64,000 bases of DNA, from positions 1-64,000 of the forward strand of contig JAHABX010000004.1 of the NCBI GenBank assembly GCA_018376135.1. Reading direction: 5' to 3'. The notes under the pieces were generated by a model that worked only from the letters and a program-made list of their open reading frames with translations, was not told the origin of the DNA and did no database searches. Positions 1 through 7,664 of this stretch are shown one piece after another. This DNA comes from Clostridiales bacterium (GTDB lineage Bacteria > Bacillota > Clostridia > Lachnospirales > Lachnospiraceae). A program made the position numbers and the translations under genes. Each line of letters begins with the position of its first letter. Within the stretch, counting starts at the first letter, position 1.

Positions 1-1
1 G

Positions 2-1018
2 GTCAAGGGTGTGGTGATCACCTGTCTGGGTATCCTTCTTGCAAGTATGGGTATGGACACGCTGTCCGGTGCACCCAGATATGAGTTCGGCAATATGTAT
101 CTGCTTGGCGGTATTCCGTTCACTCCGTTCGTAATCGGTGCGGTAGGCTTTGCACAGGTTATCAACCTGATCAATGACCGTGATTCCGATGCGGAGAAGA
201 AAGCTAAAAATGCAGATAATGATATGAAGCTGTCCATCAGAGGATCCCTGCTGACCGGACATGACTTTAAGAGACTGCTTCCTCCGGCGATCCGTTCCGG
301 ACTTCTGGGAACCTTCGTAGGCGTTCTCCCGGGAGCAGGAGCAACCACAGGATCTTTCATGGGTTATGCGATCCAGAAGAAGTTCAAGAGTGAAGAAGAG
401 CTTGGAACCGGAGCAATCGAGGGTATTGCAGCTTCCGAGGCAGCCAACAATGCAGCAGCTGCAGGTGCGTTTGCACCGCTTCTGGCACTTGGTATTCCCG
501 GATCCGGAACCGGAGCGGTTCTCCTTGGCGGACTGATGATGTGGGGACTGTCCCCAGGACCTCTGCTGTTCGAGAATGAGCCGGATTTCTGCTGGGGTCT
601 GATCGCATCTCTGTTTATGGCGAATATCTTTACCCTCGCTGTGGCAGTCTGCGTCATTCCGTTCCTGATCAAGATCCTGTCTGTTCCGGTGAAATACATG
701 ATCCCGATCATCACAGTCGTATGTATGGTTGGCGCATACAGTACCAGCAACTCCATGTACGGTGTGATCGTTATGTTCCTGTCCGGTATTGCAGGATACC
801 TGCTGAATAAGAATAACTTCCCGGCAGCGCCGATGCTTCTGTCCTTCGTACTGGCTCCGATCCTGGAGGATAACATGCGTAAGGCGTTCATCATCTCCGG
901 TGGAAGTATTAATATCTTCTTCACCAGACCGATCACCTGTGTACTGATGCTCATCTTCATCGGCATCGTGCTGTTCTCTATCCTGAAACCGATTCTGACC
1001 AAGAAGAAAGCACAGTAG
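2..1018 (+). CDS. tctA: TctA-family large permease subunit of a tripartite carboxylate transporter (5' truncated by window edge)
   Basis: This is the C-terminal two thirds (about 339 residues) of the large membrane subunit of a TTT-type, ion-driven, binding-protein-dependent carboxylate importer. The frame is open through base 2, so the start lies outside the window; TctA proteins are about 500 residues. Visible family features are the conserved glycine-rich stretch LGTFVGVLPGAGATTG, the segment AASEAANNAAAAGAFAPLLALGIPGSGT (cited here only as a region near residues 140-170), and a string of hydrophobic helices to the C-terminal KKKAQ. The solute-binding subunit TctC follows 74 bp downstream; the small TctB subunit is not in the window and may lie upstream. 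The substrate class is carboxylates, and the exact ligand cannot be read from sequence. Confidence 0.93.
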   Translation, partial: VKGVVITCLGILLASMGMDTLSGAPRYEFGNMYLLGGIPFTPFVIGAVGFAQVINLINDRDSDAEKKAKNADNDMKLSIRGSLLTGHDFKRLLPPAIRSGLLGTFVGVLPGAGATTGSFMGYAIQKKFKSEEELGTGAIEGIAASEAANNAAAAGAFAPLLALGIPGSGTGAVLLGGLMMWGLSPGPLLFENEPDFCWGLIASLFMANIFTLAVAVCVIPFLIKILSVPVKYMIPIITVVCMVGAYSTSNSMYGVIVMFLSGIAGYLLNKNNFPAAPMLLSFVLAPILEDNMRKAFIISGGSINIFFTRPITCVLMLIFIGIVLFSILKPILTKKKAQ

Positions 1019-1092
1019 ATTCAGGGAAAACAAAGAATTTATTCGCAAGGCGATTAAAGAATAATCATTCATATTTATGGAGGGAAACAACT

Positions 1093-2079
1093 ATGAAAAA
1101 GAGACTTTTAGCAACCATGTTAGTAGGCGTTATGGCGCTTTCTACAGTGGTAACCGGATGCGGCGGCAATAAGGAAGAGGGACCGTTCACCCCGGAGAAG
1201 ACCATCCAGTGGATGTGTACTTCCAGTGCAGGCGGCGGATCTGATATCTTCTCCCGTATGATCGGTGATATCATGACCACGGAAGATATGGTAAACGGAC
1301 AGACCATCGTAGTTACCAATAAGACAGACGGTGCAGGCGAGGTTGGACGTAACGAAGTTGCTACCATGAAGAAGGATGCGGATTACCAGCTTCTGACCTT
1401 CAACAGCGGCGACCTGATGCCGATGGTTACCAATACCAAGAACCGTTCTTCCAACTTCCGTATTCTTGCGATCATGGCAGTAGACAAACAGCTTCTGTTC
1501 AAGGGTCAGGATACCAGCTATGCAACCTTTGAAGAGGCGCTTGCAGCAGCTCAGTCCGGAACCAAGGTCGTAATCGGCGGTTCCAAGGGTGATGACGTTG
1601 CTACCTATCAGGCACTGTGCGCAGAGGTAGGCGTAAGCGAAGATAATCTGACCTACATTACCTATGATTCCACCGGCGACGCAATCACTGCAGCTCTTGG
1701 CGGACATGTAGAGTTTGTAATCTCCAAACCGGCGGCAGCTTCCGAGTATGTAGAGGCTGGTTCTCTGACTCCGGTACTGGCTCTTGCAAATGAGAGATAC
1801 ACCGGCAACCTGGCAGATGCTCCTACCTTAAGCGAGATCGGTGACTATGAGAACGTAGAGATCCCGGTATGGCGTGGTGTGGCAGCTCCGGCGGCTATGA
1901 GCGATTCCGCAGTTGCATTCTGGTCTGATGCGCTTGGAAAGGTATCTGAATCCGAGAAATGGAAAACCGATTACATCGAGGCTAACAAGCTGATCCCGGA
2001 TTACAAGGATACTACGGCAGCTACCGAGTACGTGACTCAGTATGAGGCAGACTACATGGCTGAGAACGGTATCGAATAA
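1093..2079 (+). CDS. tctC: TctC-family substrate-binding lipoprotein
   Basis: A 328-residue extracytoplasmic solute receptor for the TTT importer. The N-terminus MKKRLLATMLVGVMALSTVV is a lipoprotein signal peptide with lipobox VTGC, so the mature protein should be anchored at its cysteine near residue 23. The body has the TctC/Bug-like pattern: TIQWMCTSSAGGGSDIFSR near the start, a segment around VVIGGSKGDD, and PVWRGVAAPAAM towards the end. GGAGGG at 1079-1084 gives the Shine-Dalgarno site. In this family the ligand's carboxylate is usually bound by main-chain and serine groups of the glycine-rich loop, so a carboxylate ligand is inferred. The gene is followed by a strong hairpin, which separates the transporter from the enzyme genes downstream. 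Confidence 0.93.
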   Translation: MKKRLLATMLVGVMALSTVVTGCGGNKEEGPFTPEKTIQWMCTSSAGGGSDIFSRMIGDIMTTEDMVNGQTIVVTNKTDGAGEVGRNEVATMKKDADYQLLTFNSGDLMPMVTNTKNRSSNFRILAIMAVDKQLLFKGQDTSYATFEEALAAAQSGTKVVIGGSKGDDVATYQALCAEVGVSEDNLTYITYDSTGDAITAALGGHVEFVISKPAAASEYVEAGSLTPVLALANERYTGNLADAPTLSEIGDYENVEIPVWRGVAAPAAMSDSAVAFWSDALGKVSESEKWKTDYIEANKLIPDYKDTTAATEYVTQYEADYMAENGIE

Positions 2080-2109
2080 TAAACGCCTTCTGAATTCAAT
2101 AATTATATA

Positions 2110-2142
2110 GCAGAAAAGTCCGGGTATCCCGGGCTTTTCTGC
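2110..2142 (+). terminator. Hairpin terminator-like structure after tctC
   Basis: Fifteen-base arms, 2110-2124 and 2128-2142, pair with a single G-U and a 3-base loop. There is no U-run behind the stem, only the TTTT inside the right arm, so it may act as a weak intrinsic terminator or as an mRNA-stabilising 3' end for the transporter transcript. Confidence 0.6.
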
Positions 2143-2286
2143 GTGTCGGGGAACTTTGCCCGGAGCTGTCGGGAATATTCTCTGCCAAGCCTGTATTCAG
2201 GAATGGATACCCTTGAAGGTATGGGCAGTTTTGCCAAAAAAAGGAGTGCAAAATTGTATAAAAAATGAGTGGACAAAATAGTGAAT

Positions 2287-2304
2287 TTGGTATAGTATAT
2301 GCTT
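2287..2304 (+). promoter_or_regulatory. Putative sigma-54 (-24/-12) promoter
   Basis: TTGGTATAGTATATGCTT has the invariant GG (2289-2290), exactly ten intervening bases, and GC (2301-2302), in the setting TTGG...TGCTT expected of RpoN promoters. It lies about 135 bp before the isomerase gene. A sigma-54 activator (8751-10652) and rpoN (13846-15195) are encoded nearby. An 8-base inverted repeat (2296-2303 / 2319-2326) overlaps its downstream edge. The -24 element departs from the consensus TGGCAC. Confidence 0.55.
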
Positions 2305-2368
2305 GTAGGCTGTAGGACAGCATATAACAAGGAATTCCACAAAAAAATAAGAGTTTATAAAAGATTTA

Positions 2369-2398
2369 TTGGGAAAATGAACAGATATATGGTATAAT
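2369..2398 (+). promoter_or_regulatory. Putative sigma-A promoter of the enzyme operon
   Basis: TTGGGA (2369-2374), 18 bp, then a perfect TATAAT (2393-2398), 40 bp before the ATG at 2438. Together with the sigma-54-like site upstream this suggests dual control. The rest of the 2143-2437 gap is AT-rich and holds no gene that I can support. Confidence 0.55.
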
Positions 2399-2437
2399 AT
2401 CCATATCTGAGCAAAATATGAGCAAAGGAGTGAGTTT

Positions 2438-3271
2438 ATGAGATTATGTTATCAGGTTGCAACGCCGGATGTTGCGATCGCAGACTCTGTAACAGCATAT
2501 CAGGGACCGCTGGAGAAGAGCTTTTCCGAGCTTGCGGCGCTTGGTTACAAGGGTGTTGAATTGATGACTCTGAACCCTTCCGAACTGGATTGGGATTTTG
2601 TGAAAGGTGAAGCGGAGAAAAATGGTCTGAAGGTCGTTCTTGTCTGCACCGGAGAGATCTGGGGACAGCTGGGGTTAAGCTACACCAGTCCGAAGGCGGA
2701 GGTGAGAGCAGAGGCTATCGCCAGAAGCAAGGAGATCATTGATTTTGCAGCTCATCTGGGAGCCAATATCAATATCGGACGTGTGCGCGGACAGTATTGT
2801 GCAGAGCTGACCAGAGAACAGACCGAAGAGTATGCAGTTGCAGCATTCCGTGAGCTGGCTGATTATGCGGCGCCGAAGAATGTGAACATCGCATTGGAGA
2901 CGGTTACGATCATGCAGACTAATTTTATCAACACCTGTGCAGAGGGTGCGGATATGGTGGATCGTGTGGATCGTCCGAACTTCAGACTGATGCTGGATGT
3001 GTTCCATCTGAATCTGGAGGAGAAGAATCTTTTCGATGCCATCAGACAGTACAGTTCTTATAATATCCATGTGCATCTGGCAGACAACAACCGCCGTTAT
3101 CCGGGACACTGCGGACTGGATTTCGAGAAGATCCTCACTACCTTTAAGGAGTGCGGATATGACGGCGCATATACAACTGAGATCTTCCAGATTCCCAGTA
3201 TGGAAGGAGCTGCCAAAGGAGCGATCGAGCACCTGCAGCCGATCCTCGATAAGGTGTATGGACCACAGTAG
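2438..3271 (+). CDS. Sugar phosphate isomerase/epimerase-family TIM-barrel protein
   Basis: A 277-residue protein of the xylose-isomerase-like TIM-barrel (AP endonuclease 2) superfamily, whose members epimerise, isomerise or dehydrate small sugars and inositols with a divalent metal. Probable metal ligands are visible: Glu in IALETVTI, Asp/His in MLDVFHLNLEE, His in IHVHLADNN, Glu in YTTEIF. The RYPGHCGLDF loop is typical of tagatose-epimerase and hydroxypyruvate-isomerase relatives. The RBS AAGGAG (2425-2430) is well placed. It is the first gene of a closely spaced run of isomerase and transketolase genes. Whether it acts on hydroxypyruvate, a tetrulose acid or another ketose cannot be told from sequence. 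Confidence 0.85.
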   Translation: MRLCYQVATPDVAIADSVTAYQGPLEKSFSELAALGYKGVELMTLNPSELDWDFVKGEAEKNGLKVVLVCTGEIWGQLGLSYTSPKAEVRAEAIARSKEIIDFAAHLGANINIGRVRGQYCAELTREQTEEYAVAAFRELADYAAPKNVNIALETVTIMQTNFINTCAEGADMVDRVDRPNFRLMLDVFHLNLEEKNLFDAIRQYSSYNIHVHLADNNRRYPGHCGLDFEKILTTFKECGYDGAYTTEIFQIPSMEGAAKGAIEHLQPILDKVYGPQ

Positions 3272-3280
3272 GAGGATAAG

Positions 3281-3940
3281 ATGAAAAGTATTGCATTGAT
3301 CCATACGGTGAAGACCGTAGCGACCTCCTTTGATCAGACCCTGAAGGATTATGTGGGCGAGGAAGTGAAGGTACATAATCTGTGGGATGATTTTCTTGCC
3401 AATAATCCGAATGAGGTGGGAGAGTTTACCATTGAGAACCGCAACCGCCTCTATCATGATATCAAGGCAGCGGAGATGACAGGCGCGGATATGATCGTTG
3501 TTACCTGCTCTACGCTGACACCGGTGGTGAATATGATCCGCCCCTTTGTCAAAGTACCTCTGATCGCGATTGACGACGCGATGGGAAGGAAGGCTGTGAC
3601 CTACGGAGACAGGCTTTTAGTCCTGGCAACTGCAGGGAGCACAGAGATCCCCATGAGGGACAAGCTGAATGCCGAGGCAGCAAAGCTCGGCAGAACTGTA
3701 ACCATCGATTTTCGTGCCAATGCGGAAGCATTCAGAGCCATGAAGGCAGTGGAGATGGATAAGCATGATGCCCTGCTTCTGGAGATGGCGAAAGATATCT
3801 CCGGGTATGACTGCGTAGTTCTTGCACAGGCATCCATGGCGCATCTGGATAAGAAGATCGAAGAAATCTGCAAAATTCCTGTCCTTTCAAGCCCAACGCT
3901 TTGTCTGGAACAGGTGAAAGAAACATTAAAATCTATTTAA
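3281..3940 (+). CDS. Aspartate/glutamate racemase-family protein
   Basis: A 219-residue member of the Asp/Glu/hydantoin racemase fold. The first catalytic cysteine is clear (C76 in VVTCSTLTP). At the position of the second one the strand reads VVLAQASMAHL (residues 179-189), with no cysteine where racemases have CT or CS; C178 lies before the strand. A canonical two-base racemase mechanism is therefore doubtful, and a one-cysteine decarboxylase, isomerase or lyase role is possible, as in arylmalonate decarboxylase and maleate isomerase relatives. It starts 9 bp after the isomerase gene behind GGAGG and is followed 18 bp later by the transketolase pair, so it belongs to the same transcript and probably the same pathway. 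Confidence 0.75.
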   Translation: MKSIALIHTVKTVATSFDQTLKDYVGEEVKVHNLWDDFLANNPNEVGEFTIENRNRLYHDIKAAEMTGADMIVVTCSTLTPVVNMIRPFVKVPLIAIDDAMGRKAVTYGDRLLVLATAGSTEIPMRDKLNAEAAKLGRTVTIDFRANAEAFRAMKAVEMDKHDALLLEMAKDISGYDCVVLAQASMAHLDKKIEEICKIPVLSSPTLCLEQVKETLKSI

Positions 3941-3958
3941 GAAAAGGAGATTTTCAAA

Positions 3959-4786
3959 ATGACCAACGAAAAGAAACAGGAGTTGGATGCTCTTTGTCTG
4001 AATTTCAGACGTACTTTAATTGAAGTTTTACATCAGAAACAGACCGGACATCCGGGCGGATCTCTCTCTGTATGCGAGATCCTGACAGATCTTTATTTCA
4101 ACGACGCGAATGTAACTCCGGAGAACATCAATGACAGAAGCCGTGACAAGATCGTTCTCTGCAAAGGTCATGCAGCTCCGATGCTGTATCTGAACCTGGC
4201 TGAGAAAGGCTTCTTCCCGAAGGAAGAGATCTTTACCCTGCGTGACATCAACAGTATGCTTCAGGGACATCCGTGCTCCAAGGAGACTCCGGGTGTAGAA
4301 GCTTCCACCGGACCTCTGGGTGCAGGATATCCTCTGGCACTTGGTATTGCGCTGTCCGATATGCATGATGATATCGATGCTTACACCTATGCAATCCTTG
4401 GTGACGGCGAGATTAACGAGGGTGTTGTATGGGAGACCTGCATGAACGCTTCCAAGTTCAAAGCAGACAAGCTCATCACTATCCTTGACTGGAACGGCGT
4501 ACAGCTCGACGGTACTACCGAAGAGATCATGCCGATGGGCGATGTAGAGCTGAAGTTCAAGGCGTTTGGCTATAACACCATCGTATGTGATGGACATGAT
4601 GTTGAGGCAATCAGTGCAGCGATCGCTGCTGCAAAATCCGTAAAGGGTGTTCCGAGCATTATCCTTGCTAAGACGGTAAAGGGTAAGGGCGTATCCTTCA
4701 TGGAAGGCAAGAATACATGGCATGGCGCTCCGGTTAAGGACGAGCACTATGAAGCAGCGATGAAAGAATTAGGAGGTGCTCAGTAA
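3959..4786 (+). CDS. Transketolase, N-terminal (thiamine diphosphate-binding) subunit
   Basis: A 275-residue half-transketolase carrying the pyrophosphate-binding domain. The ThDP motif is visible as GDGEINEGVVWE followed by LDWNGVQLDG. The substrate loop GHP...PGVEASTGPLGAG is present, with the early histidine of KQTGHPGGSLS. Its partner is the next gene, whose ATG overlaps this stop codon (TAATG), so the two are translationally coupled. Split transketolases are common in Firmicutes and archaea and are often dedicated to special pathways; examples known from other bacteria are apulose-4-phosphate and sulfofructose transketolases. Its presence in a carboxylate-transport operon rather than beside pentose-phosphate genes argues for a specialised substrate. 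Confidence 0.92.
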   Translation: MTNEKKQELDALCLNFRRTLIEVLHQKQTGHPGGSLSVCEILTDLYFNDANVTPENINDRSRDKIVLCKGHAAPMLYLNLAEKGFFPKEEIFTLRDINSMLQGHPCSKETPGVEASTGPLGAGYPLALGIALSDMHDDIDAYTYAILGDGEINEGVVWETCMNASKFKADKLITILDWNGVQLDGTTEEIMPMGDVELKFKAFGYNTIVCDGHDVEAISAAIAAAKSVKGVPSIILAKTVKGKGVSFMEGKNTWHGAPVKDEHYEAAMKELGGAQ

Positions 4787-5721
4787 TGGCAAAAGCAATT
4801 CGTGACGTATATGGAGAAACAATTAAAAAATATGGCGCAACGAATGAGAATATCGTTGTATTAGACGCAGACGTATCCGGCTCCACCAAATCCGCAGTAT
4901 TCGGAAAAGAGTTCCCGGACCGTTTCTACAACTGTGGTATTTCCGAGTATGCTATGATGGGTATGGCTGCAGGTATGGCAAAGAGCGGCAAGATTCCGTT
5001 TGTAAATACCTTCGCAGTATTCCTGACCACTCTTGGCTCTCTGGCAGCAAGAACCTTTATGTCCTATTCCGGACTTCCGATCAAGATGATGGGCGGTTAC
5101 GGCGGGCTGTCTGACGCATTTGACGGTGCAACCCACCACGCGCTGGAGGATATCGCAATGATGAGAACTCTTCCGGGCGTAAATGTAATGGTAGCTTCCG
5201 ATGCAGCCACCACCGACTGGATGGTTAAAACTGCGATCGAGGTAGCAGAGCCCATGTATATCCGTCTCTCCAGAGATGCAGCTCCGGACTGCCATCCGGA
5301 AGGAGCACAGTTCGAGATGGGCAAAGGTATGGTTGTCAGAGAAGGTTCTGACGTGACTGTAATCGCATGCGGACTGATGGTAAGCACTGCAATTACAGCT
5401 GCTGAGAAGCTGGCAGAAAAAGGCATCAGCGTAAGAGTTGTAGATATGTACTGCATCAAGCCGATTGATGCAGAGCTGATCGAGAAATGTGCAAAAGAGA
5501 CCGGCGCTGTTGTTACCGCTGAGGAGCACAGCGTAATCGGCGGACTTGGCGGAGCAGTTGCAGAGGTTCTTGCAAAAGCAGGATGTGCAGTTCCGACTGA
5601 GATGGTTGGTATGCAGGATCGCCATGGCGAGTCCGGTCCTTACGCAGCACTGCTGAAGAAATACGGTCTGGATGCAGACGGTGTGGCAGCAGCAATCGAG
5701 AAGGCTGTAGGACGCAAGTAA
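4786..5721 (+). CDS. Transketolase, C-terminal (pyrimidine-binding) subunit
   Basis: A 311-residue partner of the preceding subunit. It carries the pyrimidine-binding domain with the catalytic glutamate in CGISEYAMMGMAAGMA and the C-terminal transketolase domain (DVTVIACGLMVSTA; TAEEHSVIGGLGGAVAE). AGGAGG at 4771-4776 lies inside the upstream gene. With the N-terminal half it should transfer a glycolaldehyde unit between a ketose and an aldose. In this locus the likely acceptors or donors are pathway intermediates handled by the two TIM-barrel proteins that follow, but this is inference. Confidence 0.92.
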   Translation: MAKAIRDVYGETIKKYGATNENIVVLDADVSGSTKSAVFGKEFPDRFYNCGISEYAMMGMAAGMAKSGKIPFVNTFAVFLTTLGSLAARTFMSYSGLPIKMMGGYGGLSDAFDGATHHALEDIAMMRTLPGVNVMVASDAATTDWMVKTAIEVAEPMYIRLSRDAAPDCHPEGAQFEMGKGMVVREGSDVTVIACGLMVSTAITAAEKLAEKGISVRVVDMYCIKPIDAELIEKCAKETGAVVTAEEHSVIGGLGGAVAEVLAKAGCAVPTEMVGMQDRHGESGPYAALLKKYGLDADGVAAAIEKAVGRK

Positions 5722-5746
5722 GTATAGAACAGAAAGGCGTTTTGTT

Positions 5747-6658
5747 ATGGATAGATCCATGAGACGCTACATGAAGGTCGGAACGATCCTTCATGTGGCA
5801 TACAAGGAACTGGGCAGCGGCGAGGGTCCAATTCTGGAGTGTCTCAAAAAAATCGTAACAGATCCTTATTTTGAAGCCGTTGAAGTGGCACGGATGAAGG
5901 ACAAAAGCGTGCGCAGGGCAGCGGCGGAGATGATAGACCGTGCACATATGGTAACAGCATACGGCGGACAAGGCCGTATGCTGGGCGCCGGTCTGAATAT
6001 CAACGATCTGGATGAGGAGCGCCGTCAGATGGCGCTGGCATCTCTGAAGGAAGGTATCGATGAAGCATACGAGATGAATGCAGTCGATTTTGCTTTCCTG
6101 GCAGGAAGATATGAGGAAGAGACGAAGGAGGAATCCTTCCAGGCACTTTTAAAATCCACCAGAGAGCTTTGTGAATACGCAAAGTCCAAAGGTGACATGC
6201 CGGTTCTGTGTGAGGTGTTCGATTATGACATCGCCAAAAAGTCCCTGATCGGACCGGTGGATATGGTGAAGCGTTTTGCAGAGACCATCTGTGCGGATTA
6301 TGACAATTTTGGACTGATGGTGGATCTGAGTCATATTCCCATGCTTCATGAGACCATTGAGGAGAACCTTCTCCCGGTGAGAAAGTATATCCGTCATGCG
6401 CATATGGGCAATACGGTCATCAAGAGTCCGGAATGTCCGGCTTACGGTGATGAGCATCCGCGCTTCGGTTTCCCGAACAGCGAGAATGACGTGGAAGAGC
6501 TTGCGGCTTATCTGCGTCTGCTTCTGGAGATCGGTTTCCTGAACGAGGAGAACAGACCGATCGTCAGCTTTGAGATAAAGCCGTTTGAGGATGAGGACCC
6601 TGAGGTCTGCATCGCCAACGGCAAGCGGGCTCTTGATCTTGCATGGGAGCTTGTATAG
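5747..6658 (+). CDS. TIM-barrel sugar isomerase-like protein, paralogue A
   Basis: A 303-residue xylose-isomerase-like TIM-barrel protein. It shares long matching blocks with the next gene: VGTI, LNINDLDEE, FLAGR, EVFDYD, LIGP, NFGLMVDLSH, HAHMGN, YGDEHPRFGFPNSENDVEEL. These include plausible metal ligands: Glu in CEVFDYD, Asp/His in VDLSH, His in HAHMGN, and a late Glu in SFEIKP. The start at 5747 aligns residue for residue with its paralogue (MDRSMRRYMKVGTI against MRESIHKYFQVGTI). The arrangement suggests tandem duplication followed by divergence, either as a heteromer or as enzymes for successive steps. I do not recognise a named enzyme. Confidence 0.8.
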   Translation: MDRSMRRYMKVGTILHVAYKELGSGEGPILECLKKIVTDPYFEAVEVARMKDKSVRRAAAEMIDRAHMVTAYGGQGRMLGAGLNINDLDEERRQMALASLKEGIDEAYEMNAVDFAFLAGRYEEETKEESFQALLKSTRELCEYAKSKGDMPVLCEVFDYDIAKKSLIGPVDMVKRFAETICADYDNFGLMVDLSHIPMLHETIEENLLPVRKYIRHAHMGNTVIKSPECPAYGDEHPRFGFPNSENDVEELAAYLRLLLEIGFLNEENRPIVSFEIKPFEDEDPEVCIANGKRALDLAWELV

Positions 6659-6723
6659 CAACTGACTTTCATTATCGATGATGTTTGCGCCGGCAAACAT
6701 GTCTATTTAGGAGGAAAACAAAA

Positions 6724-7620
6724 ATGAGAGAATCCATTCATAAGTATTTTCAGGTAGGAACGATCCGCTGGATGTCCTTCCCGAAGAGAAGTGTTGTCGA
6801 TCAGGTTATGAGAGTGGCAACCGATGATTATTTTGATGCAATTGAGGTTACCAAGTGTGCAGATGATGCAGAGAGAGAAGCTGTTAAGAAGATTCTTGAG
6901 CAGTCTCATCTGAAAGTCTGCTACGGTGCACAGCCAAGACTGTTAGGACCGAAGCTGAACCCGAACGACATTGATGAAGAGGGAAGAAAAGCAGCAGAGG
7001 CTACCCTGATCGAGGCAGTAGACGAGGCTGAGTATCTTGGCGCAAAGGGTATCGCTTTCCTTGCAGGAAAATGGGAAGAGGCTACCAAGGATCAGGCATA
7101 CGCACAGCTTCTGAAGACCACCAGAGCTGTCTGCGATTACGCAGCAGCCAAGGGCATGAACGTAGAGCTTGAGGTATTTGATTTTGATATGGACAAGGCA
7201 GCACTCATCGGACCGGCTCCGTATGCGGCAAAATTTGCAGCAGATATGAGAACTACCCATAACAACTTTGGTCTGCTGGTTGACCTGTCTCATTTCCCGA
7301 CTACCTATGAGACTTCCAAATTCGTAATCCGTACCTTAAGACCATATATTACTCATCTTCATTTCGGTAATGCAGTTGTAGAGGAAGGCTGCGAGGCTTA
7401 TGGAGACAAGCATCCGCGTCTGGGCTTCCCGAACAGTGCCAACGATGTGGCTGAGCTGGTTGATTTCCTGACCGTTCTGAAAGAGGAAGGATTCTTCAAC
7501 GCAGCAGATCCGATGGTTCTTTCCATGGAAGTTACCCTGATCGGTGATGAGAATGACGAGATCATTCTTGCAAATACCAAGAGATGCCTGAACAGAGCAT
7601 GGGCTCTGGTTGAGGACTAG
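6724..7620 (+). CDS. TIM-barrel sugar isomerase-like protein, paralogue B
   Basis: A 298-residue paralogue of the preceding protein, with the same motif order: QVGTI, LNPNDIDEE, FLAGKWEE, LEVFDFD, LIGP, NFGLLVDLSHFP, HLHFGN, YGDKHPRLGFPNSANDVAEL. An ATG further upstream in frame (6685) exists, but the strong AGGAGG (6709-6714) points to 6724. The late glutamate (SMEVTL) matches SFEIKP in the first copy, so both copies keep the presumed metal site and neither looks dead. Neighbours are transketolase upstream and glycerate dehydrogenase downstream, consistent with aldose/ketose interconversion around a two-carbon transfer. Confidence 0.82.
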   Translation: MRESIHKYFQVGTIRWMSFPKRSVVDQVMRVATDDYFDAIEVTKCADDAEREAVKKILEQSHLKVCYGAQPRLLGPKLNPNDIDEEGRKAAEATLIEAVDEAEYLGAKGIAFLAGKWEEATKDQAYAQLLKTTRAVCDYAAAKGMNVELEVFDFDMDKAALIGPAPYAAKFAADMRTTHNNFGLLVDLSHFPTTYETSKFVIRTLRPYITHLHFGNAVVEEGCEAYGDKHPRLGFPNSANDVAELVDFLTVLKEEGFFNAADPMVLSMEVTLIGDENDEIILANTKRCLNRAWALVED

Positions 7621-7664
7621 ATCACTATTAAAATTATCACATAAAAGAAAAGGAGACGATTATC

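Noticed and set aside
3959..7620. Sulfoquinovose (sulfo-transketolase) pathway
   Set aside because: No sulfonate transporter, sulfoacetaldehyde reductase or SQ isomerase is seen; the transporter is of the carboxylate TTT type.
3959..7620. Apiose/apionate pathway
   Set aside because: Split transketolases occur there, but the apulose kinase, RuBisCO-like protein and 3-oxo-isoapionate enzymes are missing.
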